64,000 nucleotides of DNA from Saccopteryx bilineata. Lineage: Eukaryota; Chordata; Mammalia; Chiroptera; Emballonuridae. The stretch lies in contig NC_089491.1 in the NCBI RefSeq assembly GCF_036850765.1, forward strand, positions 185,235,520 to 185,299,519, read 5' to 3'. The first letter of the stretch is position 1. Each line of letters starts with the position of its first letter. Shown here piece by piece: positions 1 through 10,559 of the stretch. Position numbers and translations under genes: made by a program. Below the pieces are notes generated by a model, which was not told the DNA's origin, did not search any database, and saw only the letters and a program-made list of their open reading frames with translations.

Positions 1-3000
1 GTAGCAATATTTATATCTGATAATGCTGACTACAAGACAACAAAAGTACTCAGAGACAAAAATGGCCATTTCATAATGGCTAAGGGGACGCTGAATCAAG
101 AAGACATAACAATTCTTAATATATATGCACCAAACCAAGGAGCACCAAAATATATAAGACAGCTACTTATTGACCTTAAAACAAAAACTGACAAAAATAC
201 AATCATACTTGGAGACCTCAATACATCGCTGACGGCTCTAGATCGGTCATCCAAACAGAGAATCAACAAAGATATAGTGGCCTTAAACAAAACACTAGAG
301 CACCTGGATATGATAGACATCTACAGGACATTTCATCCCAAAGTGACTGAGTATGCATTTTTCTCCAATGTACATGGATCATTCTCAAGAATTGACCATA
401 CGTTGTGCCACAAAAACAACATCAGCAAATTCAGAAAAATGGAAGTTGTACCAAGCATATTTTCTGATCATAAAGCCTTGAAACTAGAATTCAACTGCAA
501 AAAAGAGGAAAAACATCCCACAAAAATGTGGAAACTAAACAACATAGTTTAAAAAAAGGAATGGGTCAAGGAAGAAATAAGTGCAGAGATCAAAAGATAT
601 ATACAGACTAATGAAAATGACATATCAGAATCTATGGAATGCAGCAAAAGCAGTGATAAGAGGGAAGTTCATATCACTTCAGGCATATATGAACAAAGAA
701 GAGAGAGCCCAAGTGAACCACTTAACTTCACATCTTAAGGAACTAGAAAAAGAAGAACAAAGACAACCCAAAACCAGCCGAAGAAAGGAGATAATAAAAA
801 TCAGAGCAGAAATAAATGAAATAGAGAACAGAAAAACTATAGAAAAAATTAATAGAACAAGGAGCTGGTTCTTTGAAAAGATCAACAAAATTGACAAACC
901 CTTGGCAAGACTTACCAAGGAAAAAAGAGAAAGAACTCATATAAACAAAACCCAAAATGAAAGAGGAGAAATCACCACAGACACCGTAGATATACAAAGA
1001 ATTATTGTAGAATACTATGAAAAACTTTATGCCACTAAATTCAACAACCTAGAAGAAATGGATTAATTCCTAGAACAATACAACCTTCCTAGACTGAGTC
1101 AAGAAGAAGCAGAAAGCCTAAACAGACCTATTAGTAGAGAAGAAATAGAAAAACCATTAAAAACCTCCCCAAAAATAAAAGTCCAGGCCCAGACGGCTAT
1201 ACCAGCGAATTTTATCAAACATTCAAAGAAGACTTGGTTCCTATTCTACTGAAAGTCTTCCAAAAAATTGAAGAAGAATCAATACTTCCAAACACATTTT
1301 ATGAGGCTAACATAACCCTCATACCAAAACCAAGCAAGGATGGCACAAAAAAAGAAAACTACAGACCAATATCTCTAATGAATACAGATGCTAAAATACT
1401 AAACAAAATACTAGCAAATCGAATACAACAACATATTAAAAAAATAATACATCATGATGACATGGGATTCATCCCAGAATCTCAAGGATGGTTCAACATA
1501 TGTAAAACGGTTAACGTAATACACCATATCAACAAAACGAAGAACAAAAACCACATGATCTTATCAATAGATGCAGAACAGACTTTCAATAAAATACAAC
1601 ACAATTTTATGTTTAAGACTCTCAACAAAATGGGTATAGAAGGAAATATCTCAACATGATAAAGGCCATATATGATAAACCATCAGCTAACATCATATTA
1701 AATGGCACAAAACTGAAGGCTTTCCCCCTTAAATCAGGAACAAGACAGGGTTGTCCACTCTCTTCACTCTTATTTAATGTGGTGCTAGAGGTTCTAGCCA
1801 GAGCAATAAGACAAGACAAAGAAATAAAAGGCATCCATATCAGAAAAGAAGAAGGTATCACTTTTTCAGATGATATGATCCTATACATTGAAAACCCCAA
1901 AGAATCCACAAAAAGACTACTAGAAACAATAAGCCAATACAATAAGGTTGCAGGATACAAAAATCAACATACAGAAGTCAATAGCCTTTCTATATGCCAA
2001 AAATGAAACATTTGAGAACGAACTCAAAAGAATAATCCCTTTCACGATTGCCAAAAAAAAAACACCAAAAAACAAAAAAAAAACCAAAAAAAAACCCCTA
2101 GGAATAAACATAACAAAGAATGTAAAGGACTTATCTAATGAAAACTATAAACCATTGTTAAGGGAAATCAAAAAAGATAAAAAGAGATGGAAGAATATTC
2201 CTTGTTCTTGGTTAGGAAGAATAAATATAATCAAGATGGCCATATTACCCAAAGCAATATACAAATTTAATGCAATTCCCATCAAAATTCCAATGACATT
2301 TTTTAGAGAAATGGAGCAAAAAATCATCAGATTTATATGGAACTATAAAAAAACCCGAATAGCCAAAGCAATCCTAAAGAAAAAGAATGAAGCTGAGGGC
2401 ATTACAATACCTGACTTCAAACTATATTATAGGGCCACGACAAACAAAACAACATGGTATTGGCAGAAAAATAGACACTCAGACCAATGGAACAGAATAG
2501 AACACCCAGAAATAAAACTACATACTTATAGTCATATAATTTTTGATAAAGGGGCCAAAAACACACAATGGAGAAAAGAAAGCCTCTTCAATAAATGGTG
2601 CTGGGAAAACTGGAAAGCCACATACAAAAGAATGAAACTGGACTACAGTTTGTCCCCCTGTACTAAAATTAACTCACAATGGATCAAAGATCTGAACATA
2701 AGACCTGAAACAATAAAGTACATAGAAGAAGACATAGGTACTAAACTCATGGACCTGGGTTTTAAAGAGCATTTTATGAATTTGACTCCAAAGGCAAGAG
2801 AAGTGAAGGCAAAAATTAATGAATGGGACTACATCAGACTAAGAAGTTTTTGCTCAGCAAGAGAAACTGATAACAAAATAAACAGAAAGCCAACTAAATG
2901 GGAACTGATATTTTCAAACAACTGCTCAGATAAGGGCCTAATATCCAAAATATACAAAGAACTCATAAAACTCAACAAACAAACAAACAATCCAATAAAA

Positions 3001-3618
3001 AAATGGGAAGAGGACATGAACAGATACTTCTCCCAGGAAGAAATACAAATGGCCAACAGATATATGAAAATATGTTCATCTTCATTAGTTATTAGAGAAA
3101 TGCAAATCAAAACTGCAATGAGATACCACCTCACCCCTGTTAGATAAGCTATTATTAACAAGACAGGTAATAGCAAATGTTGGAGAGGCTGTGGAGAAAA
3201 AGGAACCCTCATACACTGTTGGTGGGAATGTAAAGTAGTACAACCACTATGGAAGAAAGTATGGTGGTTCCTCAAAAAACTGAAAATAGAACTACCTTAT
3301 GACCCAGCAATCCCTCTACTGGGTATATACCCCAAAAGCTCAGAAACATTGATATGTAAAGACACATGCAGCCCCATGTTCATTGCAGCATTGTTCACAG
3401 TGGCCAGGACATGGAAACAACCAAAAAGCTCGTCAATAGATGACTGGATAAAGAAGATGTGGCACATATACACTATGGAATACTATTCAGCCATAAGAAA
3501 TGATGACATCGGATCATTTACAGCAAAATGGTGGGATCTTGATAACATTATACGGAGTGAAATAAGTAAATCAGAAAAAACCAAAAACTGCATTATTCCA
3601 TACGTAGGTGGGACATAA
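1..3618 (+). pseudogene. ORF2: Broken L1 ORF2 (endonuclease / reverse transcriptase)
   Basis: Open pieces in changing frames follow the normal ORF2 order. Bases 1-552 are endonuclease (GDLNT, SRIDH, FSDH motifs). Bases 581-1066 are the linker after the endonuclease. Bases 1234-2006 are reverse transcriptase (NYRPISLMN, then a core-like SDDMILY). Bases 1948-3147 are the post-RT region, and 3349-3618 the C-terminal tail. Frame changes fall near 552, 1640-1660 and 1950-2000, and a TAA at 1064-1066 ends one piece. A Cys-rich knuckle follows near 3180-3230 in a further frame. The segment after the RT core includes an A-rich expansion at 2050-2098. No functional protein is possible. Unlike the younger copy at 23314-27105, the endonuclease here keeps the Asp of the S-D-H motif. 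Confidence 0.9.
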
Positions 3619-3654
3619 AAGTGAGACTAAGAGACATTGATAAGAGTGTGGTGG

Positions 3655-3705
3655 TTACGGGGGGAGGGGGGAGAGGGAGAGGGGAAGGGGAGGGGGAGGG
3701 GCACA
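3655..3705 (+). other. G-rich tract in L1 3' UTR
   Basis: This is a run of G blocks separated by single A residues, directly after the L1 coding end. L1 3' UTRs commonly carry such a guanine-rich tract that can form G-quadruplexes. The copy at 27178-27240 has the equivalent. Confidence 0.75.
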
Positions 3706-3889
3706 AAGAAAACTAGATAGAAGGTGACAGAGGACAATCTGACTTTGGGTGATGGGTATGCAACATAATTGAACGACAAGATAACCTGGACATGTTATCT
3801 TTGAATATATGTATCCTGATTTACTGATGTCACCCCATTAAAAAATAAAAATAAAAAAATAAAATTATTAAGTGAAAAAAAATAAATTA

Positions 3890-4019
3890 ATTAAACATCA
3901 TTCAGACTTAAATATAAATAAGACGGAAATAATGTAAGTTATTTATTCTTTCTCTGCGGACCAGTACCAAATGGCCCACAGACCGGTACCGCTCCGTGGC
4001 CCGGGGGTTGGGGACCACT
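3890..4019 (-). mobile_element. hAT-type DNA transposon terminal fragment
   Basis: The fragment ends at 'gttggggaccactg'. Read on the minus strand it begins CAGTGGTCCCCAACC, followed by paired ggtaccggtc-like blocks, the layout of non-autonomous hAT elements. I recall similar termini from OposCharlie-like elements, but that name is tentative. The L1 tail sits directly on its inner side, so the other half should lie left of the window. Confidence 0.6.
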
Positions 4020-4369
4020 GTCTTGAGACACTCAGCACTGGTGGTTGGGCAGGAGAGCAGCCAGTAAAGTAGGAGTGAGTCAGGAGAGGACAGCAGCCAG
4101 GGGACAAGAGATCAAAGTGGGTAGCTCAGTGCAGTTAGTTACTCCTGGGGTCTCAGTAAGACCCAAAGAGAAAGTGACCAGGGGACTTGCTACACCACCA
4201 CGCTGAATGAGGGAGGGTGTCTGCACAAAAACAGAGCAACTGAAATCATGTCAACCACTGTGAATATCTTATAGTACTTTATAAACACTGTAGCATTTTC
4301 TAAGTTTTATGAAGCATCTTTTTACTATTTATAGCTATCCTTTTTGTTTTGTTTTGTTCATTTCTTATT
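4020..4369. other. Intergenic, no recognisable feature
   Basis: I see no open reading frame of interest and no repeat here. The right end becomes T-rich, where the A-tail of the next minus-strand SINE begins. Confidence 0.5.
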
Positions 4370-4755
4370 TCTTTCTTTTTCTTTTTTTTTCTTATTGAGA
4401 GGCAGGGAGGCAGAGAGGCAGATAGACAGGCTCCCACATGCGCCCCATTAGGGATCCACCTGGTAAGCCTTATAGGGCAATGCTCTGCCCTTCTGAAGCA
4501 GTGGCTCTGTTGCTCAGCAACTGAGCTATTTCAGCACATGAGGTGAGGCCATGGAGCCATCCTCAACATCCCAGGCCAAATTCCTCAAACCATTCGAGCC
4601 ATGGTTGTGGGAGAGGAAGAGAGAGAAAGGAAGAAGTAGAGGGGGCAAGGGTGGAGAAGCAGAGGGTCGCTTCTCCTGTATGCCCTGACTGGGAATCGAA
4701 CCAGGGCTTCCACATGCCAGGCTGATGCTCTACTGCTAAGCCAACCAGCCAGGGC
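4370..4755 (-). repeat. Bat tRNA-derived SINE (long form)
   Basis: Read on the minus strand it starts 'gccctggctggttggcttag', with a tRNA B-box-like 'ggttcgattcc' equivalent near 4690. It continues through a pyrimidine-rich middle (around 4610-4660) and ends in an A-rich tail at the left. The two ORFs that overlap it (4349-4546 and 4543-4725) are by-products of the SINE. Confidence 0.85.
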
Positions 4756-5070
4756 TCTTTTCTTAGTTCTACAACAAAACCACATAAATATTACTTAAAT
4801 ATTTATAACCTTATAGAACACATGTTTACATTGAAAACCAGCTTTATCAATATTTGTTGGCTTTCTCTTTATTCAAAATCAAGAGTATTCAACACTGAAA
4901 AGGAGGTTAAATGAACACCAATCAATGACTGCTCTTAGTAGAAAGAATTTTTCTATGAAAATATTTAAAACCATTGGCAAAAATAAAGTGTGGTGATTAT
5001 CTCTGAGTTTCAATCATTGGAATAATACATTATCCCCCATTTCTTTTTTACAGCAATGAGCATCCCTCTT
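4756..5070. other. Intergenic, no recognisable feature
   Basis: AT-rich single-copy-looking sequence lies between two minus-strand SINEs. I see nothing supportable in it. Confidence 0.5.
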
Positions 5071-5246
5071 CTTTCTTTTTTTTTTTTTTTAATGTTTCTT
5101 TTATTGATTTTAGAGGGCAAGGAAGTGAGGGAGAGCAAGAGACAGGAACATCAATCCATTCCTGTATGTACCCTGACCAGGGATTGAACCAGCAACCTCT
5201 GCACTTCAAAGCGATGCTCTAACCAACAGAGCTATCTGGCCAGGGC
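5071..5246 (-). repeat. Bat tRNA-derived SINE (short, older form)
   Basis: Read on the minus strand it begins 'gccctggccagatagctctg', has a degenerate B box and ends in an oligo-A tail (T-run at 5078-5091). The body is shorter than the other SINEs and lacks their second half. It resembles the copy at 60223-60379. Confidence 0.8.
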
Positions 5247-6080
5247 AATTATCCCCATTTCACCACAGAAAAACAGGGTTAACTTTGTGTAGCCTGGCAA
5301 CTGAATCATAGTGATGGAAAAGGGATTTATGTGTCCCACCCATCAGTTATTCTTTCTATTTTTACTTGGATAATTGTCTTTATATCTTGGACAATCTCCA
5401 CATTCAAAGCTGGGGAAATTTCCATCCATGGAAGCACTGAGTTGAGTTGCTAGTGGTAGCTCCCTCTGTTTTCTGAACACAAGTCATCTCTGAGATCATC
5501 CCATTATGAGCTTTATTGTTTTTGTGACAGTTTAAATTTCCCCACCGCAGCTACATTCCCAAGTGCCTATGCCAGTACCCTGTGAACAGCAATTAATACA
5601 TCCATTCCCCATTTCTCAGTGGTGAGAGAAGGGAGCACAGTCTCCATTTACTGTAGTTGGTAGTCACACAGAGCCACCAAATTTGAGATGGAAAGATGAA
5701 TGTTAGTTAACAGACCACTCTTAGAAGAAAATAATAAAAAAGTGAAACCTGGCTAAAACACTAATCAGAATATATTCCAATGTTATTCTTCTTTATTGTT
5801 GTGGATGGAGAACTACTAAAAAACAATCACACTTGTGAAAACTTACTCTAAAAACAGCCTTTAATTTTATGATATTTCCAAGTCCCATCATGGGTAAGGA
5901 AGTGCATTATCCTGCATTTTCTCAGCTGGACGTCTTTAATACCAGAAATCCCACACAACAAAGGCCTTGAGGTGATATACAGTCCAACAATAAAAATAAT
6001 ACCTCACATTTACATGGAACTTCACAATTTGTGAAGAATTTCAGAGACATTGTTTCATTTAATACTCAAATCCACTCTGA
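5247..6080. other. Intergenic, no recognisable feature
   Basis: I see no gene, tRNA-like box or clear repeat. Scattered short frames are not supported by codon bias or similarity that I can recognise. Confidence 0.5.
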
Positions 6081-6757
6081 GGCACTGTAAAGCCAGTAGC
6101 CACAGCCATCATCACAGGTTCGCATTAGATTCAGACAGACAGTAATGAAACAATGGAGCCAAGAACTGGTGGGCCATTAGGTTTAATCCTAGCTCGCACC
6201 CGGTGGGCAAGAAATACACACAGTGGGAAAACACTTCCCTTTCCATTCAGGTCTCCCAAAGCCACTGACTTATTTGAGTTTCCTAGAATCAAGGTTTCTA
6301 CCTCACCAGTCTCATTCACCTCTGTTCCCCATCTCCTCTCAGTACAAACTGCACAAACTGGCTTCTCCTTCAGCACTCCACCATCTTGGCTGCTTCTCCT
6401 CTCCTTCACGTGGCCTTTCTCTGCTCTCCTCTCTAATGCTAATCTCAGGAACAGAGAGAGAGCAAGCTCCTGGTCTGCCCCATTTTAGAGTATAGAAATC
6501 CAAACCTTTAATCCAATATACAAACAAGGAAGTCTCTGATACAAAGTCACTTATCTAAGGCATAATGGGATTCCTCATGAGAGTGCACCACTCCACATCA
6601 TGCAATCAGTCAAGGGTGTGGGGAAATGTTTAGTCTTAAAACTAAGCCTCAGGCTATAACCATCCAGCCGCTTACAGTGTGTCCCCCACACCCAATGCAA
6701 ACTATAAGCGAGCAAACATATATATCATATTTACAAACTTATTTGACCAACAGGCAC
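6081..6757 (-). mobile_element. Solo LTR of the A subfamily (copy E) with 5-bp target duplication
   Basis: The LTR body spans 6086-6752. It begins tgtaaagcc and ends ccaaca as displayed, and it is flanked by a perfect 5-bp duplication 'ggcac' at 6081-6085 and 6753-6757. It aligns along most of its length with the two LTRs of copy A, sharing for example 'ccactgacttat' and 'tcctagaatcaa'. The minus orientation follows from copy A. The outer ~110 bp (6645-6752) has diverged more. No interior remains, so it probably arose by LTR-LTR recombination. Confidence 0.85.
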
Positions 6758-6905
6758 TGTCACTCCCATCCCACAGATAAGACAACAGAGGCCCAGAGAG
6801 GCTGAGTGTCATGCTGAGGCCACACAGTCATGTAGAGAGAGTGCTGGGACTCAAAAGCCTGACTTCTTGACTCTGACTCTTGCTTTTTCCACCATGTTTT
6901 AGGCC
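6758..6905 (-). repeat. MIR SINE fragment
   Basis: The block 'acagataag', 'aggcccagagaggctgagtg' and 'ccacacagtcatgt' is the reverse complement of the conserved MIR core and 3' region ('cctcagtttcctcatctgtaaa'-type sequence). It is old and diverged. Confidence 0.7.
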
Positions 6906-6969
6906 CTGCAGCATCAAGATAAGCTGTGAAAATGTGTGTGGTAGGCTTATTTTATTTTATCCTGTTAGC

Positions 6970-7115
6970 TCAGAAAAGTGACAGTAAGGAGTTTGGGAAT
7001 TTGAGAGGCAGCTCTGTACCAGTTAGCTATGTGATCCTGGGAAGGTCACCCCACTCTGAACTTCAGTTTCCTCTCAGCAAAATAAAAGATTCACCTAAAG
7101 AATCTAACAGCCCCC
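6970..7115 (+). repeat. MIR SINE fragment
   Basis: The segment contains 'agctatgtgatcctgggaag' and 'cttcagtttcctc', matching the MIR core in plus orientation. The match is degenerate. Confidence 0.6.
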
Positions 7116-7449
7116 AAACTCTGAGACTGTGCTAACCAGAACCAGGACTGATCGGAATGGCATTCTTGCCTGCTAGGCTTATACCACACCCCTCGTTTCT
7201 CTACATGCTTTGGGGTGCAGCGACTTCCATCACAGTACAGTGCAGTTCAGTTTACCTTTCAAGTGAAAGCTTGTTCAGTTATTCATTGAAAGTCCTTTGG
7301 GAAATTAGAGTTATTTTGAGTTTCCCATGAGTTTCCCACTAGACCAGGGGTCAGGAACCTATTGCTCGTGAGCCAGATGTGGCTCTTTTGATGGCTGCTA
7401 ATAAAAAAAATAATGTTAAAAATATAAAACATTCTCATGTATTACAATC

Positions 7450-8143
7450 TGTAAAGCCAACAGCCATGGCCAGGGCCACTATCACAGCAGCCCAGCCCAG
7501 GCAGGTTCGCATTGGATTCGGACAGTCGGTAAAGAAACAGCGGAGCCAAAAGCAGATGGGCCATAGTCTTTAATTCTAGCTTGCACCCGGCGGGCAAGTA
7601 AAAACATACACTGGGCTCCAAAACCCAGTCACATTCAGTGCTCACAAAGCCACTGACTTATCCGAGTTTCCTAGAATCAAAGGTTTCTAGCTCACCAGAC
7701 TTATTCACCTCTGTTCCCCATCTCCTTCCTTATCCCAAATACAAACTCTACACAAACTGGCATCTCACTCAGCACTCCACCATCTTGGCTGCTTCTCTTG
7801 GCCTCCTTCACGTGGCCTTTCTCTGCTCTCCTCTGCTCTCTCTTCTAATGATAATCTCAGGAACCAAGAGCGCAAGCTCCCGTTTTGCCCCCACTTTATA
7901 CTGTAGCTTCACAACCTCTAATCCAATATACAAAGTAGGGAAGTCTCTAATACAAAGTCACCTCTCTGAGGCATGATTGGATTGTACCACCCCACATCAA
8001 AAAGGGTGGGAAAGGCTTAATCCCAAAACCAAGCCCCAGGCTACAAGGATTCTCAACACACATTAATATCACCTGGGCAACGGCCTCACGTGGGCAGCGC
8101 CGTTTTTAACAAAGTGAGCATAATACATTTTATCTGCCCAACA
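7450..8143 (-). repeat. 3' LTR of copy A
   Basis: This LTR is the homologue of 9229-9915, with TG...CA ends. On the minus strand a TATA-like tataaag lies near 7893-7900 and an ATTAAA poly(A)-type signal near 7569-7574. The first ~60 displayed bases differ from the partner by small insertions, so the two LTRs have clearly diverged. Confidence 0.85.
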
Positions 8144-8624
8144 ATCCACCCCTATGCTCACTTTACTACCCACAATTTACATCACCGGCATCCCTGTGCA
8201 AGGAAATTAGGTACATTACACAAATTACAACAGCACAAATCATACAGTTTCAACAATCACAAAGGTACACTTCACCAGTCTCTGAGCACTTTGCCCAAAG
8301 CACAAAATGTCCTCGACCTTCTTTCTAGCCACGGGAAAAGCTTCCCGGGGCAGGGAAGTGCTTCTAGCAAAGCCACCCCCCCACCCCCATCAGGGTATTT
8401 CACATTGTCCAAAATCCATAATCCGTAAGTCCATCCAACAAACGAGCCAATGCCCACTCCGGTCGTAGTCCAGGAAATCAGTCCATGCACATGGGTCATC
8501 AGCCACCCCCCTCATTCCTGCCGTCCTGGCAGGTCTTACACTGTCCCAAAGAGGGGCATGTGGCAATGGCAGTCAGCATTTCCATCTCTGCTCCGGATAG
8601 CATGTCCAGCCCTATGTCCCAAAA
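8144..8624 (-). other. 3' non-coding interior of copy A
   Basis: This segment follows the stop codon of the coiled-coil ORF, reading on the minus strand. It is homologous to parts of the interiors of copies B and C (shared blocks around 'tgagcac.ttgcccaaag' and 'ctatgtccc.aaatcacag'), so it belongs to the element rather than to flanking DNA. It ends at the polypurine stretch beside the 3' LTR. Confidence 0.75.
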
Positions 8625-9139
8625 TCACAGACCTACCGGGGCCTCAGTAGGTGCTCCTTCCAGCTGGGCTTCCATCTTCTGGAGACTGTAGATCACAACT
8701 CCAGCTCGATTCTCCTCATCTTCCAAAGAGGAACTGAAAACACCAGCTCTGGCTGCCGGGCTCGAGCCTCCGTCCGCTGCCGCCTTCTGCTCTGCAGACC
8801 TTGCAGCTCCAGACTCGGCCTCAGATTCAGCCTCAGCCTCAGCCCCGGCCTCCTGCCGCTGCTGGTTCTCCACAACATCCAGGGCAATCTGCAACTCACG
8901 AACCTGTGATTCCTCCTCCAGCAGCTGCTCCATTTCCAGGCGAATCTCGCAAACCTGGTCAGCCTCCTCCTCCAGCATTTCCTCCAGCTCCAGGGTCAGC
9001 ATCGGTTTCTCCTGCATTTGCTCCAGCTCCTTCCGCTGCTCAGTTTGCAGGTCCTGGGCAGCCTCTTCTACAGAGCTCTCAGTTTCCTCACGCATGGCTA
9101 TAAAAGTCAGCCAGCTACAATCCCCAAAAGGATAGCCAT
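8625..9139 (-). CDS. Coiled-coil protein of the LTR family, copy A (156-codon open frame)
   Basis: The open frame has its first ATG at 9093-9095 and a TGA at 8625-8627. It encodes an unusually Glu/Gln/Leu-rich, heptad-like coiled coil (ELEQMQ, LELEEML, RLEMEQLL), then an Ala/Glu-rich linker and an acidic tail FSSSLEDEE. A likely ancestral start lies at 9137-9139, where ATG opens a short hydrophobic Ala/Ile/Leu/Gly stretch. One missing base in the following 40 bp puts that start out of frame. The frame also stays open upstream to a TAG in the primer site. Copies B and C carry the same protein in the same place. I do not recognise the family. A Gag-like or membrane-anchored accessory role is possible, but this is inference. 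The element is old, so expression is doubtful. Confidence 0.6.
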
Positions 9140-9203
9140 GGGGAACCCTAACACTAGCCAGTTCTCTACTCCACTGCTCAAAGGCTCCTTGCCGATCTGT
9201 ATC

Positions 9204-9226
9204 GAATCCTGCCACAGACTACGCCA
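9204..9226 (-). other. Primer-binding site of copy A, serine-tRNA-like
   Basis: Two bases inside the 5' LTR, the minus strand reads TGGCGTAGTC, then TGT, then GGCAGGATTC. From memory, mammalian Ser(AGA/TGA) tRNAs end in GAATCCTGCCGACTACGCCA. Their complement is the same sequence without the 3-base insertion. Copies B and C have the uninterrupted spacing. Confidence 0.65.
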
Positions 9227-9228
9227 AA

Positions 9229-9915
9229 TGTAAAGCCAGGAGCCGCCATCGGGGCCATTCACATGCAGGTTCGCATTGGATTCGGACAGTCGGTAAAGAA
9301 ACAGCGGAGCCAAAAACTGATGGGCCATAGTCTTTAATTCTAGCTTGCACCCAGCAGGCAAGTAAAAATACACACTGGGCTCCAAAACCCAGTCACATTC
9401 AGTGCTCACAAAGCCACTGACTTATCCGAGTTTCCTAGAATCAAAGGTTTCTAGCTCACCAGCCTTATTCTCCTCAGTTCCCCATCTCCTTCCTTATCCC
9501 AGATACAAACTCTACACAAACTGGGGTCTCACTCAGCACTCCGCCATCTTGGCTGCTTTTCCTGGCCTCCCCCACGTGGCCTCCTTCCGCTGCTGGCTCT
9601 ACCTTCTCTGCTCTCTCATGCTAACCTCAGGAACCAAGAGCGTAAGCTCCCGCTCCGGCCCAGTTTTATAGTGTAGAAATCCAAACTCTTAATCCAATAT
9701 ATAAAATAGGGAAGTCTCTAATACAAAGTCACTTCTGAGGCATGATTGGATTGTACCACCCCACATCAAAAAAAGGGTGGGAAAGGCTTAATCCCAAAAC
9801 CAAGCCCCAGGCTACAAGGATTCTCAACACACATTAATATCACCTGGGCGACGGCCTCCTCGTGGGCAGCGTAATCTTTAACAAAGTGAGCATAATACAT
9901 TTTGTCTGCCCAACA
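9229..9915 (-). repeat. 5' LTR of copy A
   Basis: This 687-bp LTR has TG...CA ends and matches 7450-8143. On the minus strand a TATA-like motif (rc of 'ttttatag') lies near 9663-9670. The part next to the primer site (9270-9330) is homologous to the equivalent part of the shorter LTRs of copies B, C and D, although the rest differs. Confidence 0.85.
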
Positions 9916-10119
9916 CAATCCATTCATTTCCTACCACTCATGTTCATAGTTGTGGGCAGCTGGAGCCAATCACAGCTGTCCTCCAGGACAACACCAAATT
10001 TTTATTGGATAATGCATAACGTACATGGGTCATTGTATAGCTCTCACAGAATTACATTTTAAGATATGTGGCATTCATGGCTCTCTCAGCCAAAAAGATT
10101 CCCCACCCCTGCACTAGAC

Positions 10120-10559
10120 TATCAGCTTCTGAAAGACACTATTTTCTCTGTTACTCCTTATTCAGTTATACAGTATCAATTAAGGAAGGCACTTTGGGGC
10201 CTTCAGGGATGCAGAGAGAAGGAGTGAGGAAAATGAGGAAGATCTGGCAATGGCTTTGGAATGCAAAGCCTGAATGCAACAGCCTAGGGCTACTGCACTA
10301 ATCCATAGTTTTAGCATTTTAAAATGCCAATGGAAACAGGATTAGCATTATTTTCCTTATATGGATTTAGGTCTAGCAGATATGTTACTTAACCATACAT
10401 ACAAGTTCTTGACCAGTTGAGTAGAGTTTTAAAAAAATCCGAAGAAACTAAGGAAACAAAACAAAAATAAATGTAATAAAATCTGCCTCCCTCTTTCTTT
10501 TGTTCACTTTGTTGGACTTTTATGGAAACCTGCTTTGCTGTCAGAATCAGGTCTGTCTG
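10120..10559. other. Intergenic, no recognisable feature
   Basis: I see no gene or clear repeat between the hAT element and the next SINE. Confidence 0.5.

Larger units (their letters stand above)
1..3889 (+). mobile_element. LINE-1 (L1) retrotransposon, 5' end outside the window, decayed
   Basis: This L1 enters from the left within the endonuclease domain of ORF2 and ends with a G-rich 3' UTR (about 3640-3715) and an A/T-rich tail near 3840-3889. It is clearly related to the younger copy at 21427-27406, which carries the same 3' UTR layout (purine tract, then 'cacaaagaaaac'). It is older, because ORF2 is broken by several frameshifts and stops. The tail abuts hAT-like sequence at 3890, so the L1 probably inserted into that transposon. 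Confidence 0.93.
7450..9915 (-). mobile_element. LTR retroelement copy A (minus strand), LTR-interior-LTR with 5-bp target duplication
   Basis: Two ~690-bp LTRs (7450-8143 and 9229-9915), both TG...CA, flank a 1085-bp interior. A perfect 5-bp duplication 'caatc' lies at 7445-7449 and 9916-9920. In minus orientation the 5' LTR is the right copy. A serine-tRNA-like primer site follows it directly, and a purine-rich stretch (ending ataggggtggat) precedes the 3' LTR. The interior encodes one small coiled-coil protein. I see no protease, reverse transcriptase, integrase or envelope, so it must have been moved by enzymes of another element. Confidence 0.88.
7337..10119. mobile_element. Non-autonomous hAT transposon with 8-bp target duplication, split by LTR copy A
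   Basis: The element runs from 7345 (caggggtcagg) to 10111 (ending cacccctg). It is flanked by a perfect 8-bp duplication 'cactagac' at 7337-7344 and 10112-10119, the hallmark of hAT insertion. Short terminal inverted repeats and sub-terminal 'ccagatgtggctc' / 'gccacata'-like blocks support this. The LTR element occupies 7450-9915 inside it, so the hAT itself is only about 0.3 kb and has no transposase. Confidence 0.92.

Noticed and set aside
4349..4785. Small frames on both strands
   Set aside because: All lie inside a SINE and its A-tail.
8801..9103. Plus-strand Pro/Gln-rich frame of 100 codons
   Set aside because: It is the antisense shadow of the coiled-coil gene of copy A, whose Glu/Gln/Ala codons read as Pro/Leu/Gln on the other strand.
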